From the NCBI RefSeq assembly GCF_042242105.1, contig NC_092032.1:13503915-13567914 (forward strand): a stretch of 64,000 bases of DNA, in the 5' to 3' direction. This stretch comes from Pempheris klunzingeri. Its lineage: Eukaryota; Chordata; Actinopteri; Acropomatiformes; Pempheridae. The notes under the pieces were generated by a model that saw only the letters and a list, made by a program, of their open reading frames with translations, was not told where the DNA came from and did no database searches. This document shows, in pieces, positions 1 through 12,531 of this stretch (positions are counted from its first letter, which is position 1; every line of letters begins with the position of its first letter). The position numbers and the translations under genes were made by a program.

Positions 1-269
1 AGGTTTACCCAGATGACATTTTCTTGGTGTGATGTGGAAGACGAGGCTGATTTTGATGAAACTATTTGAAAGGTCATGTTCAGACAGAGCCGAGTTCCAC
101 GTTGACTTTCACACTCATTGCTGAGTCACATGCGGTGCCATACTGACTGTTTGAGCAGGTATGGCGTCACATGTAGTGGAGAATCGGACCCCTGGGATTT
201 GGATCGGCTCACTTTGTAATTATGTTGCACTGAGCCAGGGTTTGACTATACTTTTTTCATTCTCTACAG

Positions 270-3200
270 TGTGGGGGTGGATGCAGATGAAAATCCAGAG
301 GACTTTTCTTTTGAGGTAAAACACCTTATTGTTATTATTTGGTAATGTATATAGTTTATTGCCTCAGTCTTTGTCCTTTTTTGGCAATAAAATCTATTTT
401 GATCCAAGCTGCGGTGCTGCAACTTTGTGTAATTTTACTGCAAATGGACCTTTGAAATAGTGTCAGTGTGCTTCGTCAGCTTTCTACAGGAATACGTGCT
501 CAATATATTGTCCAGTAAATCTCTGTTGATGTAAATATAAAAAAGGTTATAGAGCTGTTGTTGTTCAACTGCCTGTCCATTTAGCTGCACCTTAGAGCTA
601 ATGTACAGGTATTGCTCATAAATCCCATTTAGAATCTTGAGCATTAGTGCTACTCAATGTTGATGTATTACAGACAGTCAGTAGTCGTTTTTGTGTGCTT
701 TAAAACACTTCAGCTATTAACATTGTGGCAATTAACTATGTGATGATCCGCCTAAGATTTATGTGATTATGTTCTGGGGATCAATTTTTCATGAGAAGTC
801 CTTGTATATGTGAAACTTTAAATATGAGGAGCTAATTTCCCAAATATGGAAAGAAAAGTGATAGATTTGAGTAGGAAAAAGCTCATAAAACAATGCCATA
901 ATCATTAAGAAAATTATCTTTATAATGATTTCTTAATAGAAAGCCAAAGAATTATGATTAAAAAGAAACTATGCAGTTTCATTTACTTTCCAGGTGATTT
1001 TAACAGGTGGATACCCAACAGCTTCTATTATTCATTTATTCACAATACTTAAAGTAAGTGTCACTGCTGTATCCAGAGTGATTATACATGTATATGCATG
1101 TATATTGTGCTGTAAGCTGTGATATTTGCTTAGTCATCAACAATGCAGCTCTCCCCACTGGAGCGAACCAAACAAAATGACGGAGCAGTGATCACATTCA
1201 AAGACAATGAAGCTTAATTTGCTTAAGAGCTATTTTTAATCACCACAAAAGTGCTGCAAGGCTGTACTGTGTCATTTTCTGAGCCTGTGTGTGTTTCACT
1301 GCTGGTATACAGTATTGATAAAGTCCTTTTTGCACATACTATACATAGCAAGGAGTTAGAGTATGTCTGACCATCCTCTCCCACAGACATGTAATATGCT
1401 TCTACCCTTTAATCTTGCCTCTGTCGTCTATTTTAACACCACATGACATCAAAGGGACGAAGAGGTTCAAGAGGAGGAAATGCACTTTTGCTTCCTGCTA
1501 AATGACAGTCTATAGCACATCCTCGCCAGCACACAGGCCCTCTGAGTGTGCCTTTTTGTTGTGCAGGCACGTCCACCCACACGCACCCCTCCCACCCTAC
1601 CATCACTGCTTCCCAGCAGCACTCCATCCCCCTCTCTTTCATCTTCTTATTTGACCTGACTCTTATCTACACACTGTGAATGGGACAAGGTCTAGGCAGC
1701 TCCCTGGCATTATGAAGCCAGAGGGGCAGACAGAATAGGCAGCGCGGCTGGTAAGGCCGGAGGAGGATCCCAGTGGAGAGGTGAGGCCGAGCCCAGGGCT
1801 CTTTCTCATGGAAATGGTTAAATGTAACCTTGCCCAGAGTGAGAGTCCACACAGAGACAGCTGGGGGCGTGCTCTTACCGTAGCAGGAAGGGATCTCTAT
1901 GGACTCTGAGAACAGGATTTTCCTATATACACACAGGGCCTGAGGTCCCACTTGTAAAAGCGGGGGTCATTGGATATGGCCCCGCTGACCATCCAAGGGT
2001 GCAGCATTTCCATCAGGCGCATATAGCCACCCCAGAGGACCTTTGTGTGTCGATGACTAACAGTGGTTCTCTCATGGCCTACAGGTAGCTACAGGAAGGC
2101 CAGACACAACACGGGGCCTGTGGCACCGTCTGGACTACAAGTATCCTTTCACTGCTTTCCTCTGCAAAGCACTCTCACGTCTGCTCACACTCACAATGGT
2201 TAATGCACTGGTCTGTTTAGTAGTATTATACAGTGAGCACAAGGGACCATAGCGGAGTGCTTCATTTCAGGGAATGTGAAGAAGACCCTTATGTACTGTG
2301 ATGGCAGAACAAACAGGAAGTTAATGGACTATATCAAGTGGGTGGTCTGCCAGCATCTATGGTATATATCTGGCATTAAAACAATGTTTATACACTACAT
2401 ATTAGTGTTTTAAATATGTATTAAAATTAATATACATTCCATTAAAGGAACATTTTGACATTTGGAAAAACTGTTTCCACATGTTTGACACTGGACATTA
2501 GACTGTCACCAGTCCTCATGCTAAGCTAAGCTAACGGGCTTCTAGCTGTAGCTTTATGCTTATTGTAGATGAACATGAAACATCTAACGTGAAAGTGAAT
2601 AAATGTATTTCCCACAACGTCACACTATTGCTATAGTGTGTTTGCTGGTTACTGCAGGGCGAACCGTATTCCTGAAAGCAGAGAATGTAGTTAAGCAGCT
2701 GGCTGTGAGAAAACAGTCCTGTCCTCTGTAGTGGAATTTCATGAGGACTGCATTAAATTGAAGCTAATCTAATTTTACCATTTAATGGCCTCCTGACCTG
2801 GCACGGTGCTCAATAAGGAGCGCATCATTTCACTTTATGGATTCTATCTCCGCTGCAAAACAATGAGATACGGGTCTGCTAGAGCATTCGTATACAGTAT
2901 TCATTTAATGCATGAGGGTATTCATAATAGTTTTTTTTTTTTTTTTGCATTTAAAGTTCGGGGAAATATATGATTGGACAGTGTTGGTAAACCATTAACC
3001 ACTCACTGTGGATAGGATAAGCTCAAAAAGAGGGTTAGCAATGTAGATCAGACAAAATTGAGCTCTGTCTATGGAATAAAAAGACAACACAGTCTGAGCC
3101 AACTGGTTTTCGAAAAAGTCAAAATCTCCTGGTTAATCTTCATATCTGTAGGTGTAAACAACGGAGTCCAATAGAAACATGCATCATACTTTGGCTTGTG

Positions 3201-6200
3201 AATCATGTTATGGCTGTCAGTATGACTAATTAGGTAGAGCTGAGTTTATGAGGTAATGCCATTTGTAATTACAGTGTCTTTAGATAGTTTTTCACTCCCA
3301 TGATGTTTTTGGATTTTGTGGTAATAAGATGAGCCTGTCAAAACCTGTTACAAATGAATTCTCAGTTTCTAACCAAACTGATTCGTTTCCAGAGACAAGT
3401 TTGGCAGGATTACAACCTCAGAGGGTTACATCTATACAGCCCCACTAGATTTGGAGTTTTTTTTTCACCTTGTTCCTTGCCATTTCAAACTTAATCAAGG
3501 TGAGCAGGTAACAACTACCTTCAAAGTATTTTTAGATATTTAATAGAATATTCTCATGTCGTTGCTTCGCTCTAACGTCTGAAATATTTCTTGAGAAGAG
3601 CCTCTTCATTGTGTCTTTGTGTCCTCACAAGTCTCCATGTCCCTGCTGCTGGAAAGCCTCCTCACAGCACGATTCTGCCGCCACCACCATTTGTCACAGG
3701 ATGGTGTTAGATGAGTGTTAAACTCTGCCAAGTTTCCACCGAACATTGTGCCTCACATTACAACTGAATACATTTAAGCTCATCTTCGGAAATCATTGAA
3801 TAGGGGTCAGTATGGTTTTTTTTCCTTTGTATTTTGCTTAACTTTTGATTTATTTGTAACAAAAACATTGATGGATTATATGTCACGTTGTTGTATAAGA
3901 ATTATTGTCACAGTTTGTAACCCAGTTTTAGTTCAGGCTGTTGAACCACAAAATGCCGAAAGGTTGAATGTGGTTTAATGCCTTTGGAGCTTTATGTTCT
4001 TCCTGATACCTTTTTGTTTCACATTACTTGGTTTGTCGTTAGCCTTGCGGCTTCTGAGGACATTGATTCATAGACTACTTTTCTCAAAACCGGCTGCTAG
4101 TTGTCACAATTACCAACAATGACCATGACAATTTGATTTTATTAAGCACATTTTGTTAAACATTAGCTCAAAGTGCTTTACATTAGAATACAAAAATATG
4201 AAAATATTGGCATAAACATGAGAGCATCTGTAGTATGAGCACGTTTGTGATGGACCTCAGGTCAGCAGGCAGCTTATTCTACACTGCGTGCACAATTATT
4301 AGGCAAGTTGTATTTTTGAGGATACATTTTGTTATTGTACAACTACAGTGCTCTTGGTCAATCCAAAATGTTAACAAACCCTCAAACCTGAACATTTAAG
4401 TAGTAAAAGTGAAGTTTTGGCTTTCTTAAGAGAATATCTATACGTACACCATTATTAGGCAACTATTAGTGTGCAGAATTATTAGGCAACTAAATGAAAA
4501 ACAAAGATTTTCCCATCTCACTTGTTTATTTTCACCTGTTAAAGTGAGAATAATAAACAAACTCAAAATTTACAAATAAACATTTCTGAAATTTAAAAAA
4601 AAAAAAACCCTCAGTGACCAATATAGCCACCCTTCTTTTCAATAACAGTCACAAGCCTTCCATTCACGGAGTCAGTCAGTTTCTTGATCTGGTCAGAATC
4701 AACTTTTTGTGCAGCCGCAACCACAGCCTCCCAGACACTGTTCAGAGAGGTGTACTGTTTACCTTCACTGTAAATTTCCTGTTTAAGAAGGGCCCAAAAG
4801 TTCTCAATAGGGTTTAAGTCAGGTGAAGAAGGGGGCCATGTCATTAGTTTTTCATCTTTAAGGCCTTTACTGGCCAGCCACGCAGTGGAGTACTTTGATG
4901 CGTGTGATGGAGCGTTGTCTTGCATAAAAATCAAAGTCTTCTTGAAAGATGCAGACTTTTTCCTGTACCACTGCTTGAAGAAAGTATCTTCTAGAAATTG
5001 GCAGTAGGTCTGAGAGTTGATTTTTAGTCCATTTTCAACCCGAAAAGGTCCAACTAGCTCATCTTTAATAATACCTGCCCATACCAGTACCCCACCTCCA
5101 CCTTGCTGGCGTCCGAGTCAAAGTGGAGCTCTGTGTCCGTTACTGGTCCAACCACGGGCCCATCCATCTGGTCTGTCAAGAGTCACTCTCATCTCATCAG
5201 TCCACAAAACCTTTGAAAAATCTGTCTTCAGATATTTCTTGGCCCATTCTTGACGTTTCAACTTATGTGTCTTGTTCAGAGGTGGTCGGGTTTCAGCCTT
5301 TCTTACCTTGGCCATGTCTCTGAGAACTGAACACCTCGTACTTCTTGACACTCCAGGTAGGTTGGAGTTGTGGAATATGGCAGCACTGGAGGATAATGGG
5401 TTCCTGGTAGCTTCATGTTTGATTCTTCTCAAATCTTTGGTGGTTAATTTGCGTCTTTTCTTCTCGACACGTTTCTTGCGACCTTGCTGACTATTTGCAA
5501 CAAAACGTTTGATGGTTCTGTGATCACGCCCCAATATCTTAGATATTTCAAGAGTGCTGCATCCCTCTGAAAGACTTTTTACAATATTTGACTTTTCAGA
5601 GTCAGTTAAATCTCTTTTTTGGCCCATTTTTCCTGAGGAGAAGAATCTGCCTAATAATTATGCACACCTTGATATAGGGTGTTGATCTCCTTAGGCCACA
5701 CCCTCCCTCGTTACACAAATACACATCACCTGATATGCATTAAATCCAATAAGCATTCAAGTTTATACAGCTTGGAGTTGGAAATTATGGATAAAATGAT
5801 GATATGGTCAAAATAATCACTTGCCTAATAATTGTGCACACAGTGTAGAGAGCAGGACCAGAGTAACTGAAGACACCCTCACCAGACCTGGATCTAAAAA
5901 GTGCTTTATAGACTCTTAACAGGATTTTGAAGGCAACTCTGTATTGTATCTGGAGCCAATAAAGAGATTTGAGTACAAATAATGTAATAAGCACAAATTT
6001 TCGTGCACCTGCAAGGATTCTTGCTGCTGTCTTGCTGGACCTGTCCCACTGATTCTTGACAATTTTTGCAAATAGAGCATTACAGTAGTCTAACCCTCTG
6101 AAATGAATGTATGAATCAGTTTGAGGGAGTTAGTTTCAGATATGAAGGCTCTAAGTTTTCATATGCTTTTTTTAAGTGATAAAATGCTGCCATAGAGCTA

Positions 6201-8171
6201 TTGAGATCAGTTTCCAAAATAATTCCAAGGTTTCTGACTTGCTCTGAAAGAAATAAAGACACTCTCAGTCTTTGCTGAAATGCACTCTTAATGAAATGTT
6301 CAATACAGTGTTGAAGGGGTGAGGGTTTTCAGTCAGTATCTGATGGAGTTTCAAAATGATTGGAATCCAGTAAGTAACAGAAAATATTGTGCCATAGAAT
6401 TGTGCACATTTTCTGACAATTCACATTGAACAACAGTCTAGACAGTATTAAAAAAAAAAACGGCTAGATAAACATACTTCAGTCTTGTCCTTGATATTTG
6501 GAAAATGCACTATTTATTCGCTGTGCTGGGAGTTAGACAAGAACATTGACACCACTCACATCTGTGATGAATTTAAATGTAAGGCTATAACCAGTCTATA
6601 AATGGAGAAAACAGCAAGCCTGAATCTGCATGATGGTACCAAAATCAGCCACCAGCACCTCTAAAGCTCACTAATTTAACATCTCAGATGTTTCATCTGT
6701 CCAAAAACACGTATAAACACCTCGCACACAGACAGGCTAGCTCTTTGGTGTCTACCAAGACAGCTAGAGATTTGATAAATGAGCGAGCAACCAAACACAT
6801 ATGACACACTGCAAACATTTGACTCATGATACTTGCCTTCATGGCTTTGCAACACAACATTGCAGTCTGTGTAACCATAGTAACTACATACCCATACCCT
6901 TTGGCTCTAGTTAAAAGTCTACATAGTTGATTCATTTGCACATTTGGATGAATGTGTGCGTGAAGTGGGGTGTTTTTTTTTTTTTTGAATTTTTATGTGA
7001 ATGTAAATGTGAGAAAGAGAGAGGGTGGGAGGAGTGAGAGAGGCCGTGAGCAAGATGAAAGGCTCAGTCCCGGCCAATGTTCCCTATTGATGGAAAGAAA
7101 AAATGTATTATAGAGATGCTTTGATGTAGACCAGGTGAGAGGGGGTCTCAGCCTGGTTCCTGCTGCCAGGTAATTGAGCTTCCAGTTGGCCCGCTGGTGT
7201 CTCATCCTAAAGGCACACTGCTGCTTCCTTAACTGTTTCTCTTTCAGCCTGGCTTTAAGGCTCATTAAGACAAATGTTTCACTCCTAAACACAGATTTCG
7301 CCGGACATCAAAGCCTGCTTGATCTTTCCGGCTGAAGTGGTTTGCAGACTGTGGTTTCAGCGCTGGCAACCAATGTTTTTGTTTTGACTCCGGCATCCTA
7401 GAGGCCACCCGTGTTGGTGGTTAAATCTCTCCGGGATACCTATATTTATGCTATCATATAATACACCACAGTAGCCAGGCATAAACAATACCACAGTTAG
7501 AGGGTGGTGGCACCAACTGTAAATATGTGCTGCTGACTTTTTGTATTGTGTGTGAGAGACATGTAGAAGTAGCCATTATGCAGAGTGGCCCCTTTCAGAG
7601 TGTTGTATATGCAATATATATATATTGTTACATTTTTCGAACTAAACTGATGTAACTGCATTAATCTACAAACTGCATTTTATTGGAATGTAACAAATCG
7701 CAGACCCCAGGAAGTAACTGTGCACAGCTAAGAGGTAGCAAACAAATGTGTGGCCAGAGTCAGGATAGCTATTAAAATAATCTAACTAGCTTTTAGCTGT
7801 AGCTTCAGGTTTTACACAGAAGCGGTATTGATATTCAGTCTCATCTACTTCTCTGCAAGAAAAGGAATTAACGTGTTTCATAAAATCCCAAATTGTGTGT
7901 TTAGTGCGGAAACATGATTGGATGATATTTTGATGACAGTCCATCTTTTTTGTTCTTTATTTCGTTCTTTTAAGTGTGTATTTCTCTTTATTTGATACTT
8001 TACGCTCATGTTGTAGTACAGTAGTTGAGCTCTTCGTTACCTTCCTCCCTGATGAGAGGTCAGGAAAAGGTGATGTGCGGGACATGTAGGAGGGGAATGA
8101 GCTTGCTGCGATGATGGCTGAAGCAGCAGTTTGGCTTCTACCCCCACACAGCGATTCAGCACCTTTTCTCA

Positions 8172-8255
<84 letters not shown>

Positions 8256-10724
8256 CACACACACACACACACAAACAACCTGACACCATTGTGGAGCAGA
8301 AAGCAGCTCTAGCAGTTATAATTACCATCGCTGTCTAGAATTGTGCCGGTGTGGAGCAGGAGGACACTGAGTCGACAAGAAGACAACTCACTCCTGCAGG
8401 TCCCCAGGAAGTCATTATTCCTCCCTTTTCTACCTCTTCATCCACTGGCCTCTTTTCTCTCTGTCTGTCCCTCAATTCAGACATTTATAAATCCTGTCAG
8501 CTGGCAGAATTGTGCACATAATTCCCACCTCTTGCATATTGCTGATAACAGCACCAGAATGTAAGAATTGGCGCCAAGTAACATATTAGATCATTTCCAA
8601 TTTCTTTGGTTTTTTTGTGCTTATGCCAGAGGATTGTGTACTTGTTGTGTGCCACTTTTAAGTCCCACATTATTCATTATGGGCTCTGAGGTACAAAGGT
8701 TGCTTTCGTCCAGAAAAAAGATTATAGGACTGGTGAAGTGTCGTTTTGTCTTTTTCCAAGGCAGAGGGAGAGCTAAGTGTGAACACCTGCAGAGGGGCAA
8801 TTTTTAATCAGAACTATTTTTCACGGCTAATGGCTATAATAGTGCCGTCATTTGTAACGATTCGTAATTGAGAGGATACATAATCTAGTGTATTAAAAGA
8901 TCGGCTGTCACCAAGCTACTCTGTGCACAAAACTGTCCCGAAAAGAGGTGTTAGGGTGTATAATATATCTTTGTTATTATCAAGTGCCTACCATCAAACC
9001 TCCCAGAGGACTTTTACCGTAACATCTGGCATCAGAAAACCGGCCTTTCTATTCCTGCTCTGTGTACTAATCGGAAATATTCTTGCCTGTACTGCCTCAT
9101 ATCACCACTTATTTATAAACCATCTCTGACCTTGCCTGTGGTTTCACTCAAGTGCAAGACTGACCCAGCTTGCCTGAAACAAGGTAACACCTCATTTCAT
9201 ACCTTTTTTTTTCCCCCCGATGAGTAAATCATTTTTATCTCTTTGAGCCCTCTGTTATTCTGCTCTTGAAAAGCGCTCCCTCCTGGAACGTCTTTATATG
9301 TTGCATATTTTATTGTGGGCTTTTATTACTTAAGTCAACTACTCAGCAGATAAGAGCTGGTACATGTACGGTATATTAAATATACTAACAATTTAACAAC
9401 CTGGAACAAAAGGCTTGAATGACTAATATCTAGCTCTCTGCAGTAGGTTATGATGGAAATGAGAAACCATTGGCACTTAATAACAGTAAGCTGACAATGG
9501 CTTTATAAGGGGAATAGTATGCTTAATATAACTACATAGATGCTTATCACTTTAACATTACAGTATGTGGATTCAGTGCGATGATGTGAGTGAAGTCTGA
9601 AAATGGCTGTCTCATTGTTAAGGCTCTGAGCCAGGTCGATGTGAGGTAGTCTCTGGTGTATTTTATTTTTATATCTATTTCTTTTGCTTGTATTGTCAAA
9701 GTAAGAGCTGGGAGTCTGTTTGGAAACAGAGTACTTGAGTGACACGCTGACTGATGTGCATTATGGTATGTATTAGCGTATGCAGTGTGACAATAACGAG
9801 GATCTTAAAACACAGAGCTAGTTCTTTAGAAAAAAGCATATGCTCTGTAGTTATAGTTCAGTTTATAAACTAGTGGACTTGAAGAAAAGAATGACTCACT
9901 TTGGGCAATTCTTTTGAACATAGTCACTGGCCTCTGACTTCCCACATTTGCAGCTAAGACAATTAAAATTTACCCCTAAATCCTTTGATCCCACCCATAA
10001 TTAGCATACTTAGCAAACTAAGTTGTTACTCCTGGATCTTCTGAACCTTTCTGAACCCTCTAAAATGTGTCAGTAAAGGTCTGCATTTACTTATTTAAAT
10101 GTGCCCCTTGTGGGATGTGCTTTGGTTCTGCTAAAATTATCACAGGTGTGACGGGATGGCCTGAGGCCAGATTTGGAAAAGGCTAAAAACAAAACATTTT
10201 CCTGTCTCCTTACCTTACTCCTTATACACCGCCGGCACCATGCCTTAACAAGGTCACAGATATCTAAAGCCGCTGCTGACACATTGTGGCCCTCCGCTGA
10301 CCAACTCACTGCCACAGTGGTGTTCAGTGTTTTCCAGACTCTTTAGCAGCGCCTGCATGCAGGAGGTAAGACTCCCCTTGAGTTGCTACGCACTTTGCAT
10401 ATCTTCAGAGAATAGAGAGAAATGAAATATATGAGCTATAATTTTCCACTTGCCATTCAGTGTGAGGCGCAGCTGTATGAGACTGAACCAGCTGATTCCA
10501 CCTTGGATGTGAAGATACCGGAGAACCAGCTTCCATCTGTAAGAGGGGACTCTGGATCTGAGCACCAGGAGGACCTGCTGGAGGGAGACCTGGGTCTCGG
10601 CAGCTTTTGCCAGGGAGGCTTGAAACTCCAGGAGTCACTTCTAACCCGAACGCATCGCCCCTGCTGCCCCGAGGCTAAAGTCCTGCCTCCCACAGCGAAT
10701 GGGGTCACTGACCAGGGCAACTGA
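270..10724 (+). CDS. slc9a9: Sodium/hydrogen exchanger 9 (NHE9), C-terminal four exons only
   Basis: SLC9A9 is an endosomal Na+(K+)/H+ antiporter that alkalinises endosome lumen. Only the cytosolic tail is present; the membrane exchanger domain lies upstream of the window. Coding exons are 270-315, 2085-2140, 10260-10365 and 10461-10724 (TGA at the end). All are bounded by AG and GT, and phases join exactly (1 base + 15 codons; 18 codons + 2; 1 + 35 codons; 88 codons including stop). Diagnostic tail peptides are VGVDADENPED, RGLWHRLDYK, YLKPLLTHCGPPLT and EGDLGLG, matching remembered NHE9/NHE6 tails (VGVDxDxN, FDHKYLKPxLTHSGPPLT, EGDLGLGGYELKLEQ). The last exon runs about 35 residues beyond the EGDLGLG motif, with no counterpart that I recognise. 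The third intron (2141-10259) holds a Tc1-like transposon, whereas the last is only 95 bp. The gene is tail-to-tail with chst2. The a/b paralogue cannot be assigned. Confidence 0.88.
316..2084 (+). other. slc9a9 intron between the first two visible exons
   Basis: This is AT-rich intron sequence. The 1430-2040 part is richer in G+C and carries short open frames on the minus strand, but I see no splice-bounded coding exon or recognisable domain there. Bases 1-269 are likewise the end of an intron, with its acceptor AG at 268-269. Confidence 0.6.
2443..2640. repeat. MITE-like dispersed fish repeat, copy 1
   Basis: One end reads TTAAAGGAACATTTTGACAT and the other end resembles its degenerate inverse (around 2610-2640). 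Between them is a 'gctaagctaagctaac' core followed by 'ctagctgtagctttatg'. Related but diverged copies are at 7775-7905 and 23300-23433. The layout matches a short non-autonomous element common in percomorph genomes. The family name is not assigned. Confidence 0.55.
4120..4281. repeat. Older interspersed repeat, left part, interrupted by the Tc1 element
   Basis: The segment contains 'tttattaagcacattttgtt' and 'caaagtgctttacatta', resembling widespread fish repeats that begin with 'tttatttatatagcac...aaagtgctttaca'. It stops at the TA target site of the Tc1-like transposon and appears to resume at 5846. It is probably retrotransposon-derived, but the class is uncertain. Confidence 0.5.
4282..5845 (-). 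mobile_element. Tc1/mariner-superfamily DNA transposon (DD37E spacing), 1,564 bp
   Basis: The ends are inverted repeats beginning CACTGYGTGCACAATTATT; about 27 bases match with one mismatch, and TA target-site dinucleotides flank both ends (4280-4281 and 5846-5847). Internal copies of the motif 'attattaggcaac' occur at 4451-4463 and 4478-4490, with an inverted partner at 5649-5668. This suggests a double-repeat (IR/DR-like) end structure. One transposase frame lies between, on the minus strand. The near-identical terminal repeats suggest a fairly young insertion. It sits in a slc9a9 intron, antisense to that gene, inside an older repeat. Confidence 0.93.
4611..5627 (-). pseudogene. Tc1-like transposase with one in-frame stop
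   Basis: The frame runs from ATG at 5627 to TGA at 4611-4613 (339 codons). A single internal TGA at 5118-5120 splits it after residue 169; the same frame resumes directly and stays open to the end. An N-terminal helix-turn-helix region (roughly residues 1-110, starting MGQKRDLTDSEK) is followed by a DDE domain. Its acidic residues are D144 (LWTDEM), D237 (QDNAPSH) and E275 (SPDLNPIENFW). The last two are separated by 37 residues, which places it in the DD37E group of Tc1-like elements rather than classic DD34E. The stop makes this copy non-coding for full-length transposase unless it is read through. It could be polymorphic or a sequencing error. Confidence 0.9.
5846..6260. repeat. Older interspersed repeat, right part
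   Basis: This continues the repeat broken by the Tc1 insertion. It contains 'gattttgaaggcaactctgt', 'ggagccaataaag', 'cattacagtagtctaa' and 'ccaaggtttctgacttg'. These strings resemble a very common, degenerate fish retroelement-like repeat whose copies read 'aggattttaaa...ttacagtagtc...'. There is no coding capacity. Boundaries are approximate. Confidence 0.5.
7775..7905. repeat. MITE-like dispersed fish repeat, copy 2 (partial)
   Basis: It contains 'ttttagctgtagcttcagg', 'agcggtattgatattcagtc' and 'tcatctacttctctgcaag' in the order found in the right half of the family described at 2443-2640. The left end is not recognisable. Confidence 0.45.
8175..8272. repeat. (CA)n microsatellite, about 98 bp
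   Basis: This is a long alternating AC tract with one CG interruption near 8249, inside a slc9a9 intron. Open frames across it (poly-TH or poly-CV) are artefacts of the repeat. Confidence 0.97.
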
Positions 10725-11566
10725 GAAGAGTTGACTGGGAGTCAAAGCTACAATAGCTCCCGAAAGGTCGCGTACCCCCCTTGTGCTGACATGCATGCAC
10801 AGACACACTCGCAAAGGGAGAGAAAAAACAATTACAAAGGCCATTGCTTTTTCTGTTGCTCTGCTGATGATTTTCTTGGCTTTGCACCAGTTTCAAGGAG
10901 TTTAATAGCTGACATATAATCGTCAATCCTGTACAATTTAAGTGCTAGCACAACCTACAGGAAGCAGAATTTGAGAAGAATGTGAGCACGGAGCACAGAG
11001 CAAACAAAATTATAACGAGACACTTCTGGTGAAAGTGCAACATATCAAGTCACACATTAACTGCCAGAGGAGCATCTTCATGCTACTGCGTTACATAACG
11101 TCTTGGTTTCAAGCTTTAGGGAGAACTGCTCATGAACATCCACTGTGATTGAAGCCACGGTATTTCCCTTAATCAGCTGAAATGGTATTTTTGTTCCAAC
11201 TTTGCTTTGCTCTTCCCCAACTCCTTATTAAACTTTTATTGCAGTGTTTTCCTCTGCAATCCTTTTTAACTAATTCAAAATGTATTCCACTGAATTTATT
11301 ACTCCCTCATCTCCCTCCACGTCTTGGTTATCATTCTGCGGCGGGCTAGAATACTTCCAAATGCTTAAGTACAGTAATAGCATTGGGAAAAGAGAATATC
11401 AGCATGTGAGACTCCCTTATATATATTGCACTTTGCTGCTTTCTGAATGCATCATTATAAAACTCAGGACCCCTTCCCCCTTGTGTGAAGCAGGGTGCTG
11501 TGTGCTGCACAAATCCAATCTGTGAGGGTTAAGCTTTGCGAATATGCAGACTGTTTCTCTCATATT

Positions 11567-11572
11567 AATAAA
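11567..11572 (+). other. Candidate slc9a9 poly(A) signal AATAAA
   Basis: An AATAAA hexamer lies 843 bp after the slc9a9 stop codon. An ATTAAA-like motif is also present near 11226. Use of either site is inferred. Confidence 0.4.
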
Positions 11573-12531
11573 GCCATTGTCCTTGAAATGAGGCCCTTTT
11601 ATTTTATGTTGTGCGTCTATGGAATGCAACTCTATTTCAGTTCTCAATTGCTGCAGAAATACACAATGTATTCTCCTTTATTTGCACTGATGTTCGAATT
11701 CAGTTTTTATCTGAGCAAGAGGGACTGAATGGCTGCAACAGCCTTCCATCAAGAGCCTGCAGACGGACATGTTAAATTTTTAGTTCTATCCTTAAAGGAA
11801 CATTTCCCCAAAATCATAACAACAAAACAATTAGCTTGTTTTTTTTTTTTTTAAGCTAATTCAAAGTCTAATCTTACTAGTTGTGGTGTGATTTGCAGAG
11901 ATTTGGAGCTATCCCTTGTACATTGGGCCACCCCGACGCAACACTCAATAATCAAAATTTGACATATGAAAACTCTCAGTATCTCAGCAGTACACTCCAA
12001 ATGTGACAGTTCCTTCTGATAAGCCACAAACCTTATTTCCAGTGTTTTCATTGAGAACTAGTCATTGGCGCCCACCAGGTACAGCGTCTATCTCTGTGCA
12101 GGAGGAAGAAACTGCTCACAACATGGTCTCACAACTTTTCAACTGTTGAGGAAAGACGCTCCCTGTTGAGCACTCTAACTGTAGTTGTATTTGGCATTTT
12201 TTTCACAAACCGAATGTAACTGAGCTCTTTTACTAAAGCGAAACCTTTAACCTCAGCGAATCGCATCAAAATCTGGATGGAGTAAGAAGAAAATCAGTTT
12301 TGTCGTGGTTTTTAAGAAGTGTCACTTAACTATTATACTTGAAGCATTAAATGACATAACTTTGTATTCAAGTCATTTAATATTAGTGTATTCCCCTTTT
12401 TGAGCGATTTCTCTTTAACGTTGTGTTGTCGCAAAATTGAAGTTGAAGTTTTCAAGTGACTAATAATTGCTTCTAATACTACCTATTACCTCTATAATTA
12501 CTACTGAGTTGTGAATATTTTTATCATTCAT

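Larger units (their letters stand above)
2141..10259 (+). other. Large slc9a9 intron carrying transposon-derived sequence
   Basis: This 8.1-kb intron contains a MITE-like repeat (2443-2640), an older interspersed repeat split by a Tc1-like element (4120-6260), a second copy of the MITE family (7775-7905) and a long CA microsatellite (8175-8272). The remainder is AT-rich and without supported coding sequence. The donor at 2141 (GTATCC) is weak, but the reading phase across it is consistent. Confidence 0.65.

Noticed and set aside
7957..8338. Open frames on both strands rich in TH or CV repeats
   Set aside because: They are translations of the CA/TG microsatellite and have no other support.
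10091..10315. 74-codon minus-strand open frame
   Set aside because: It lies opposite the slc9a9 exon at 10260-10365, which has correct splice sites and homology on the plus strand.
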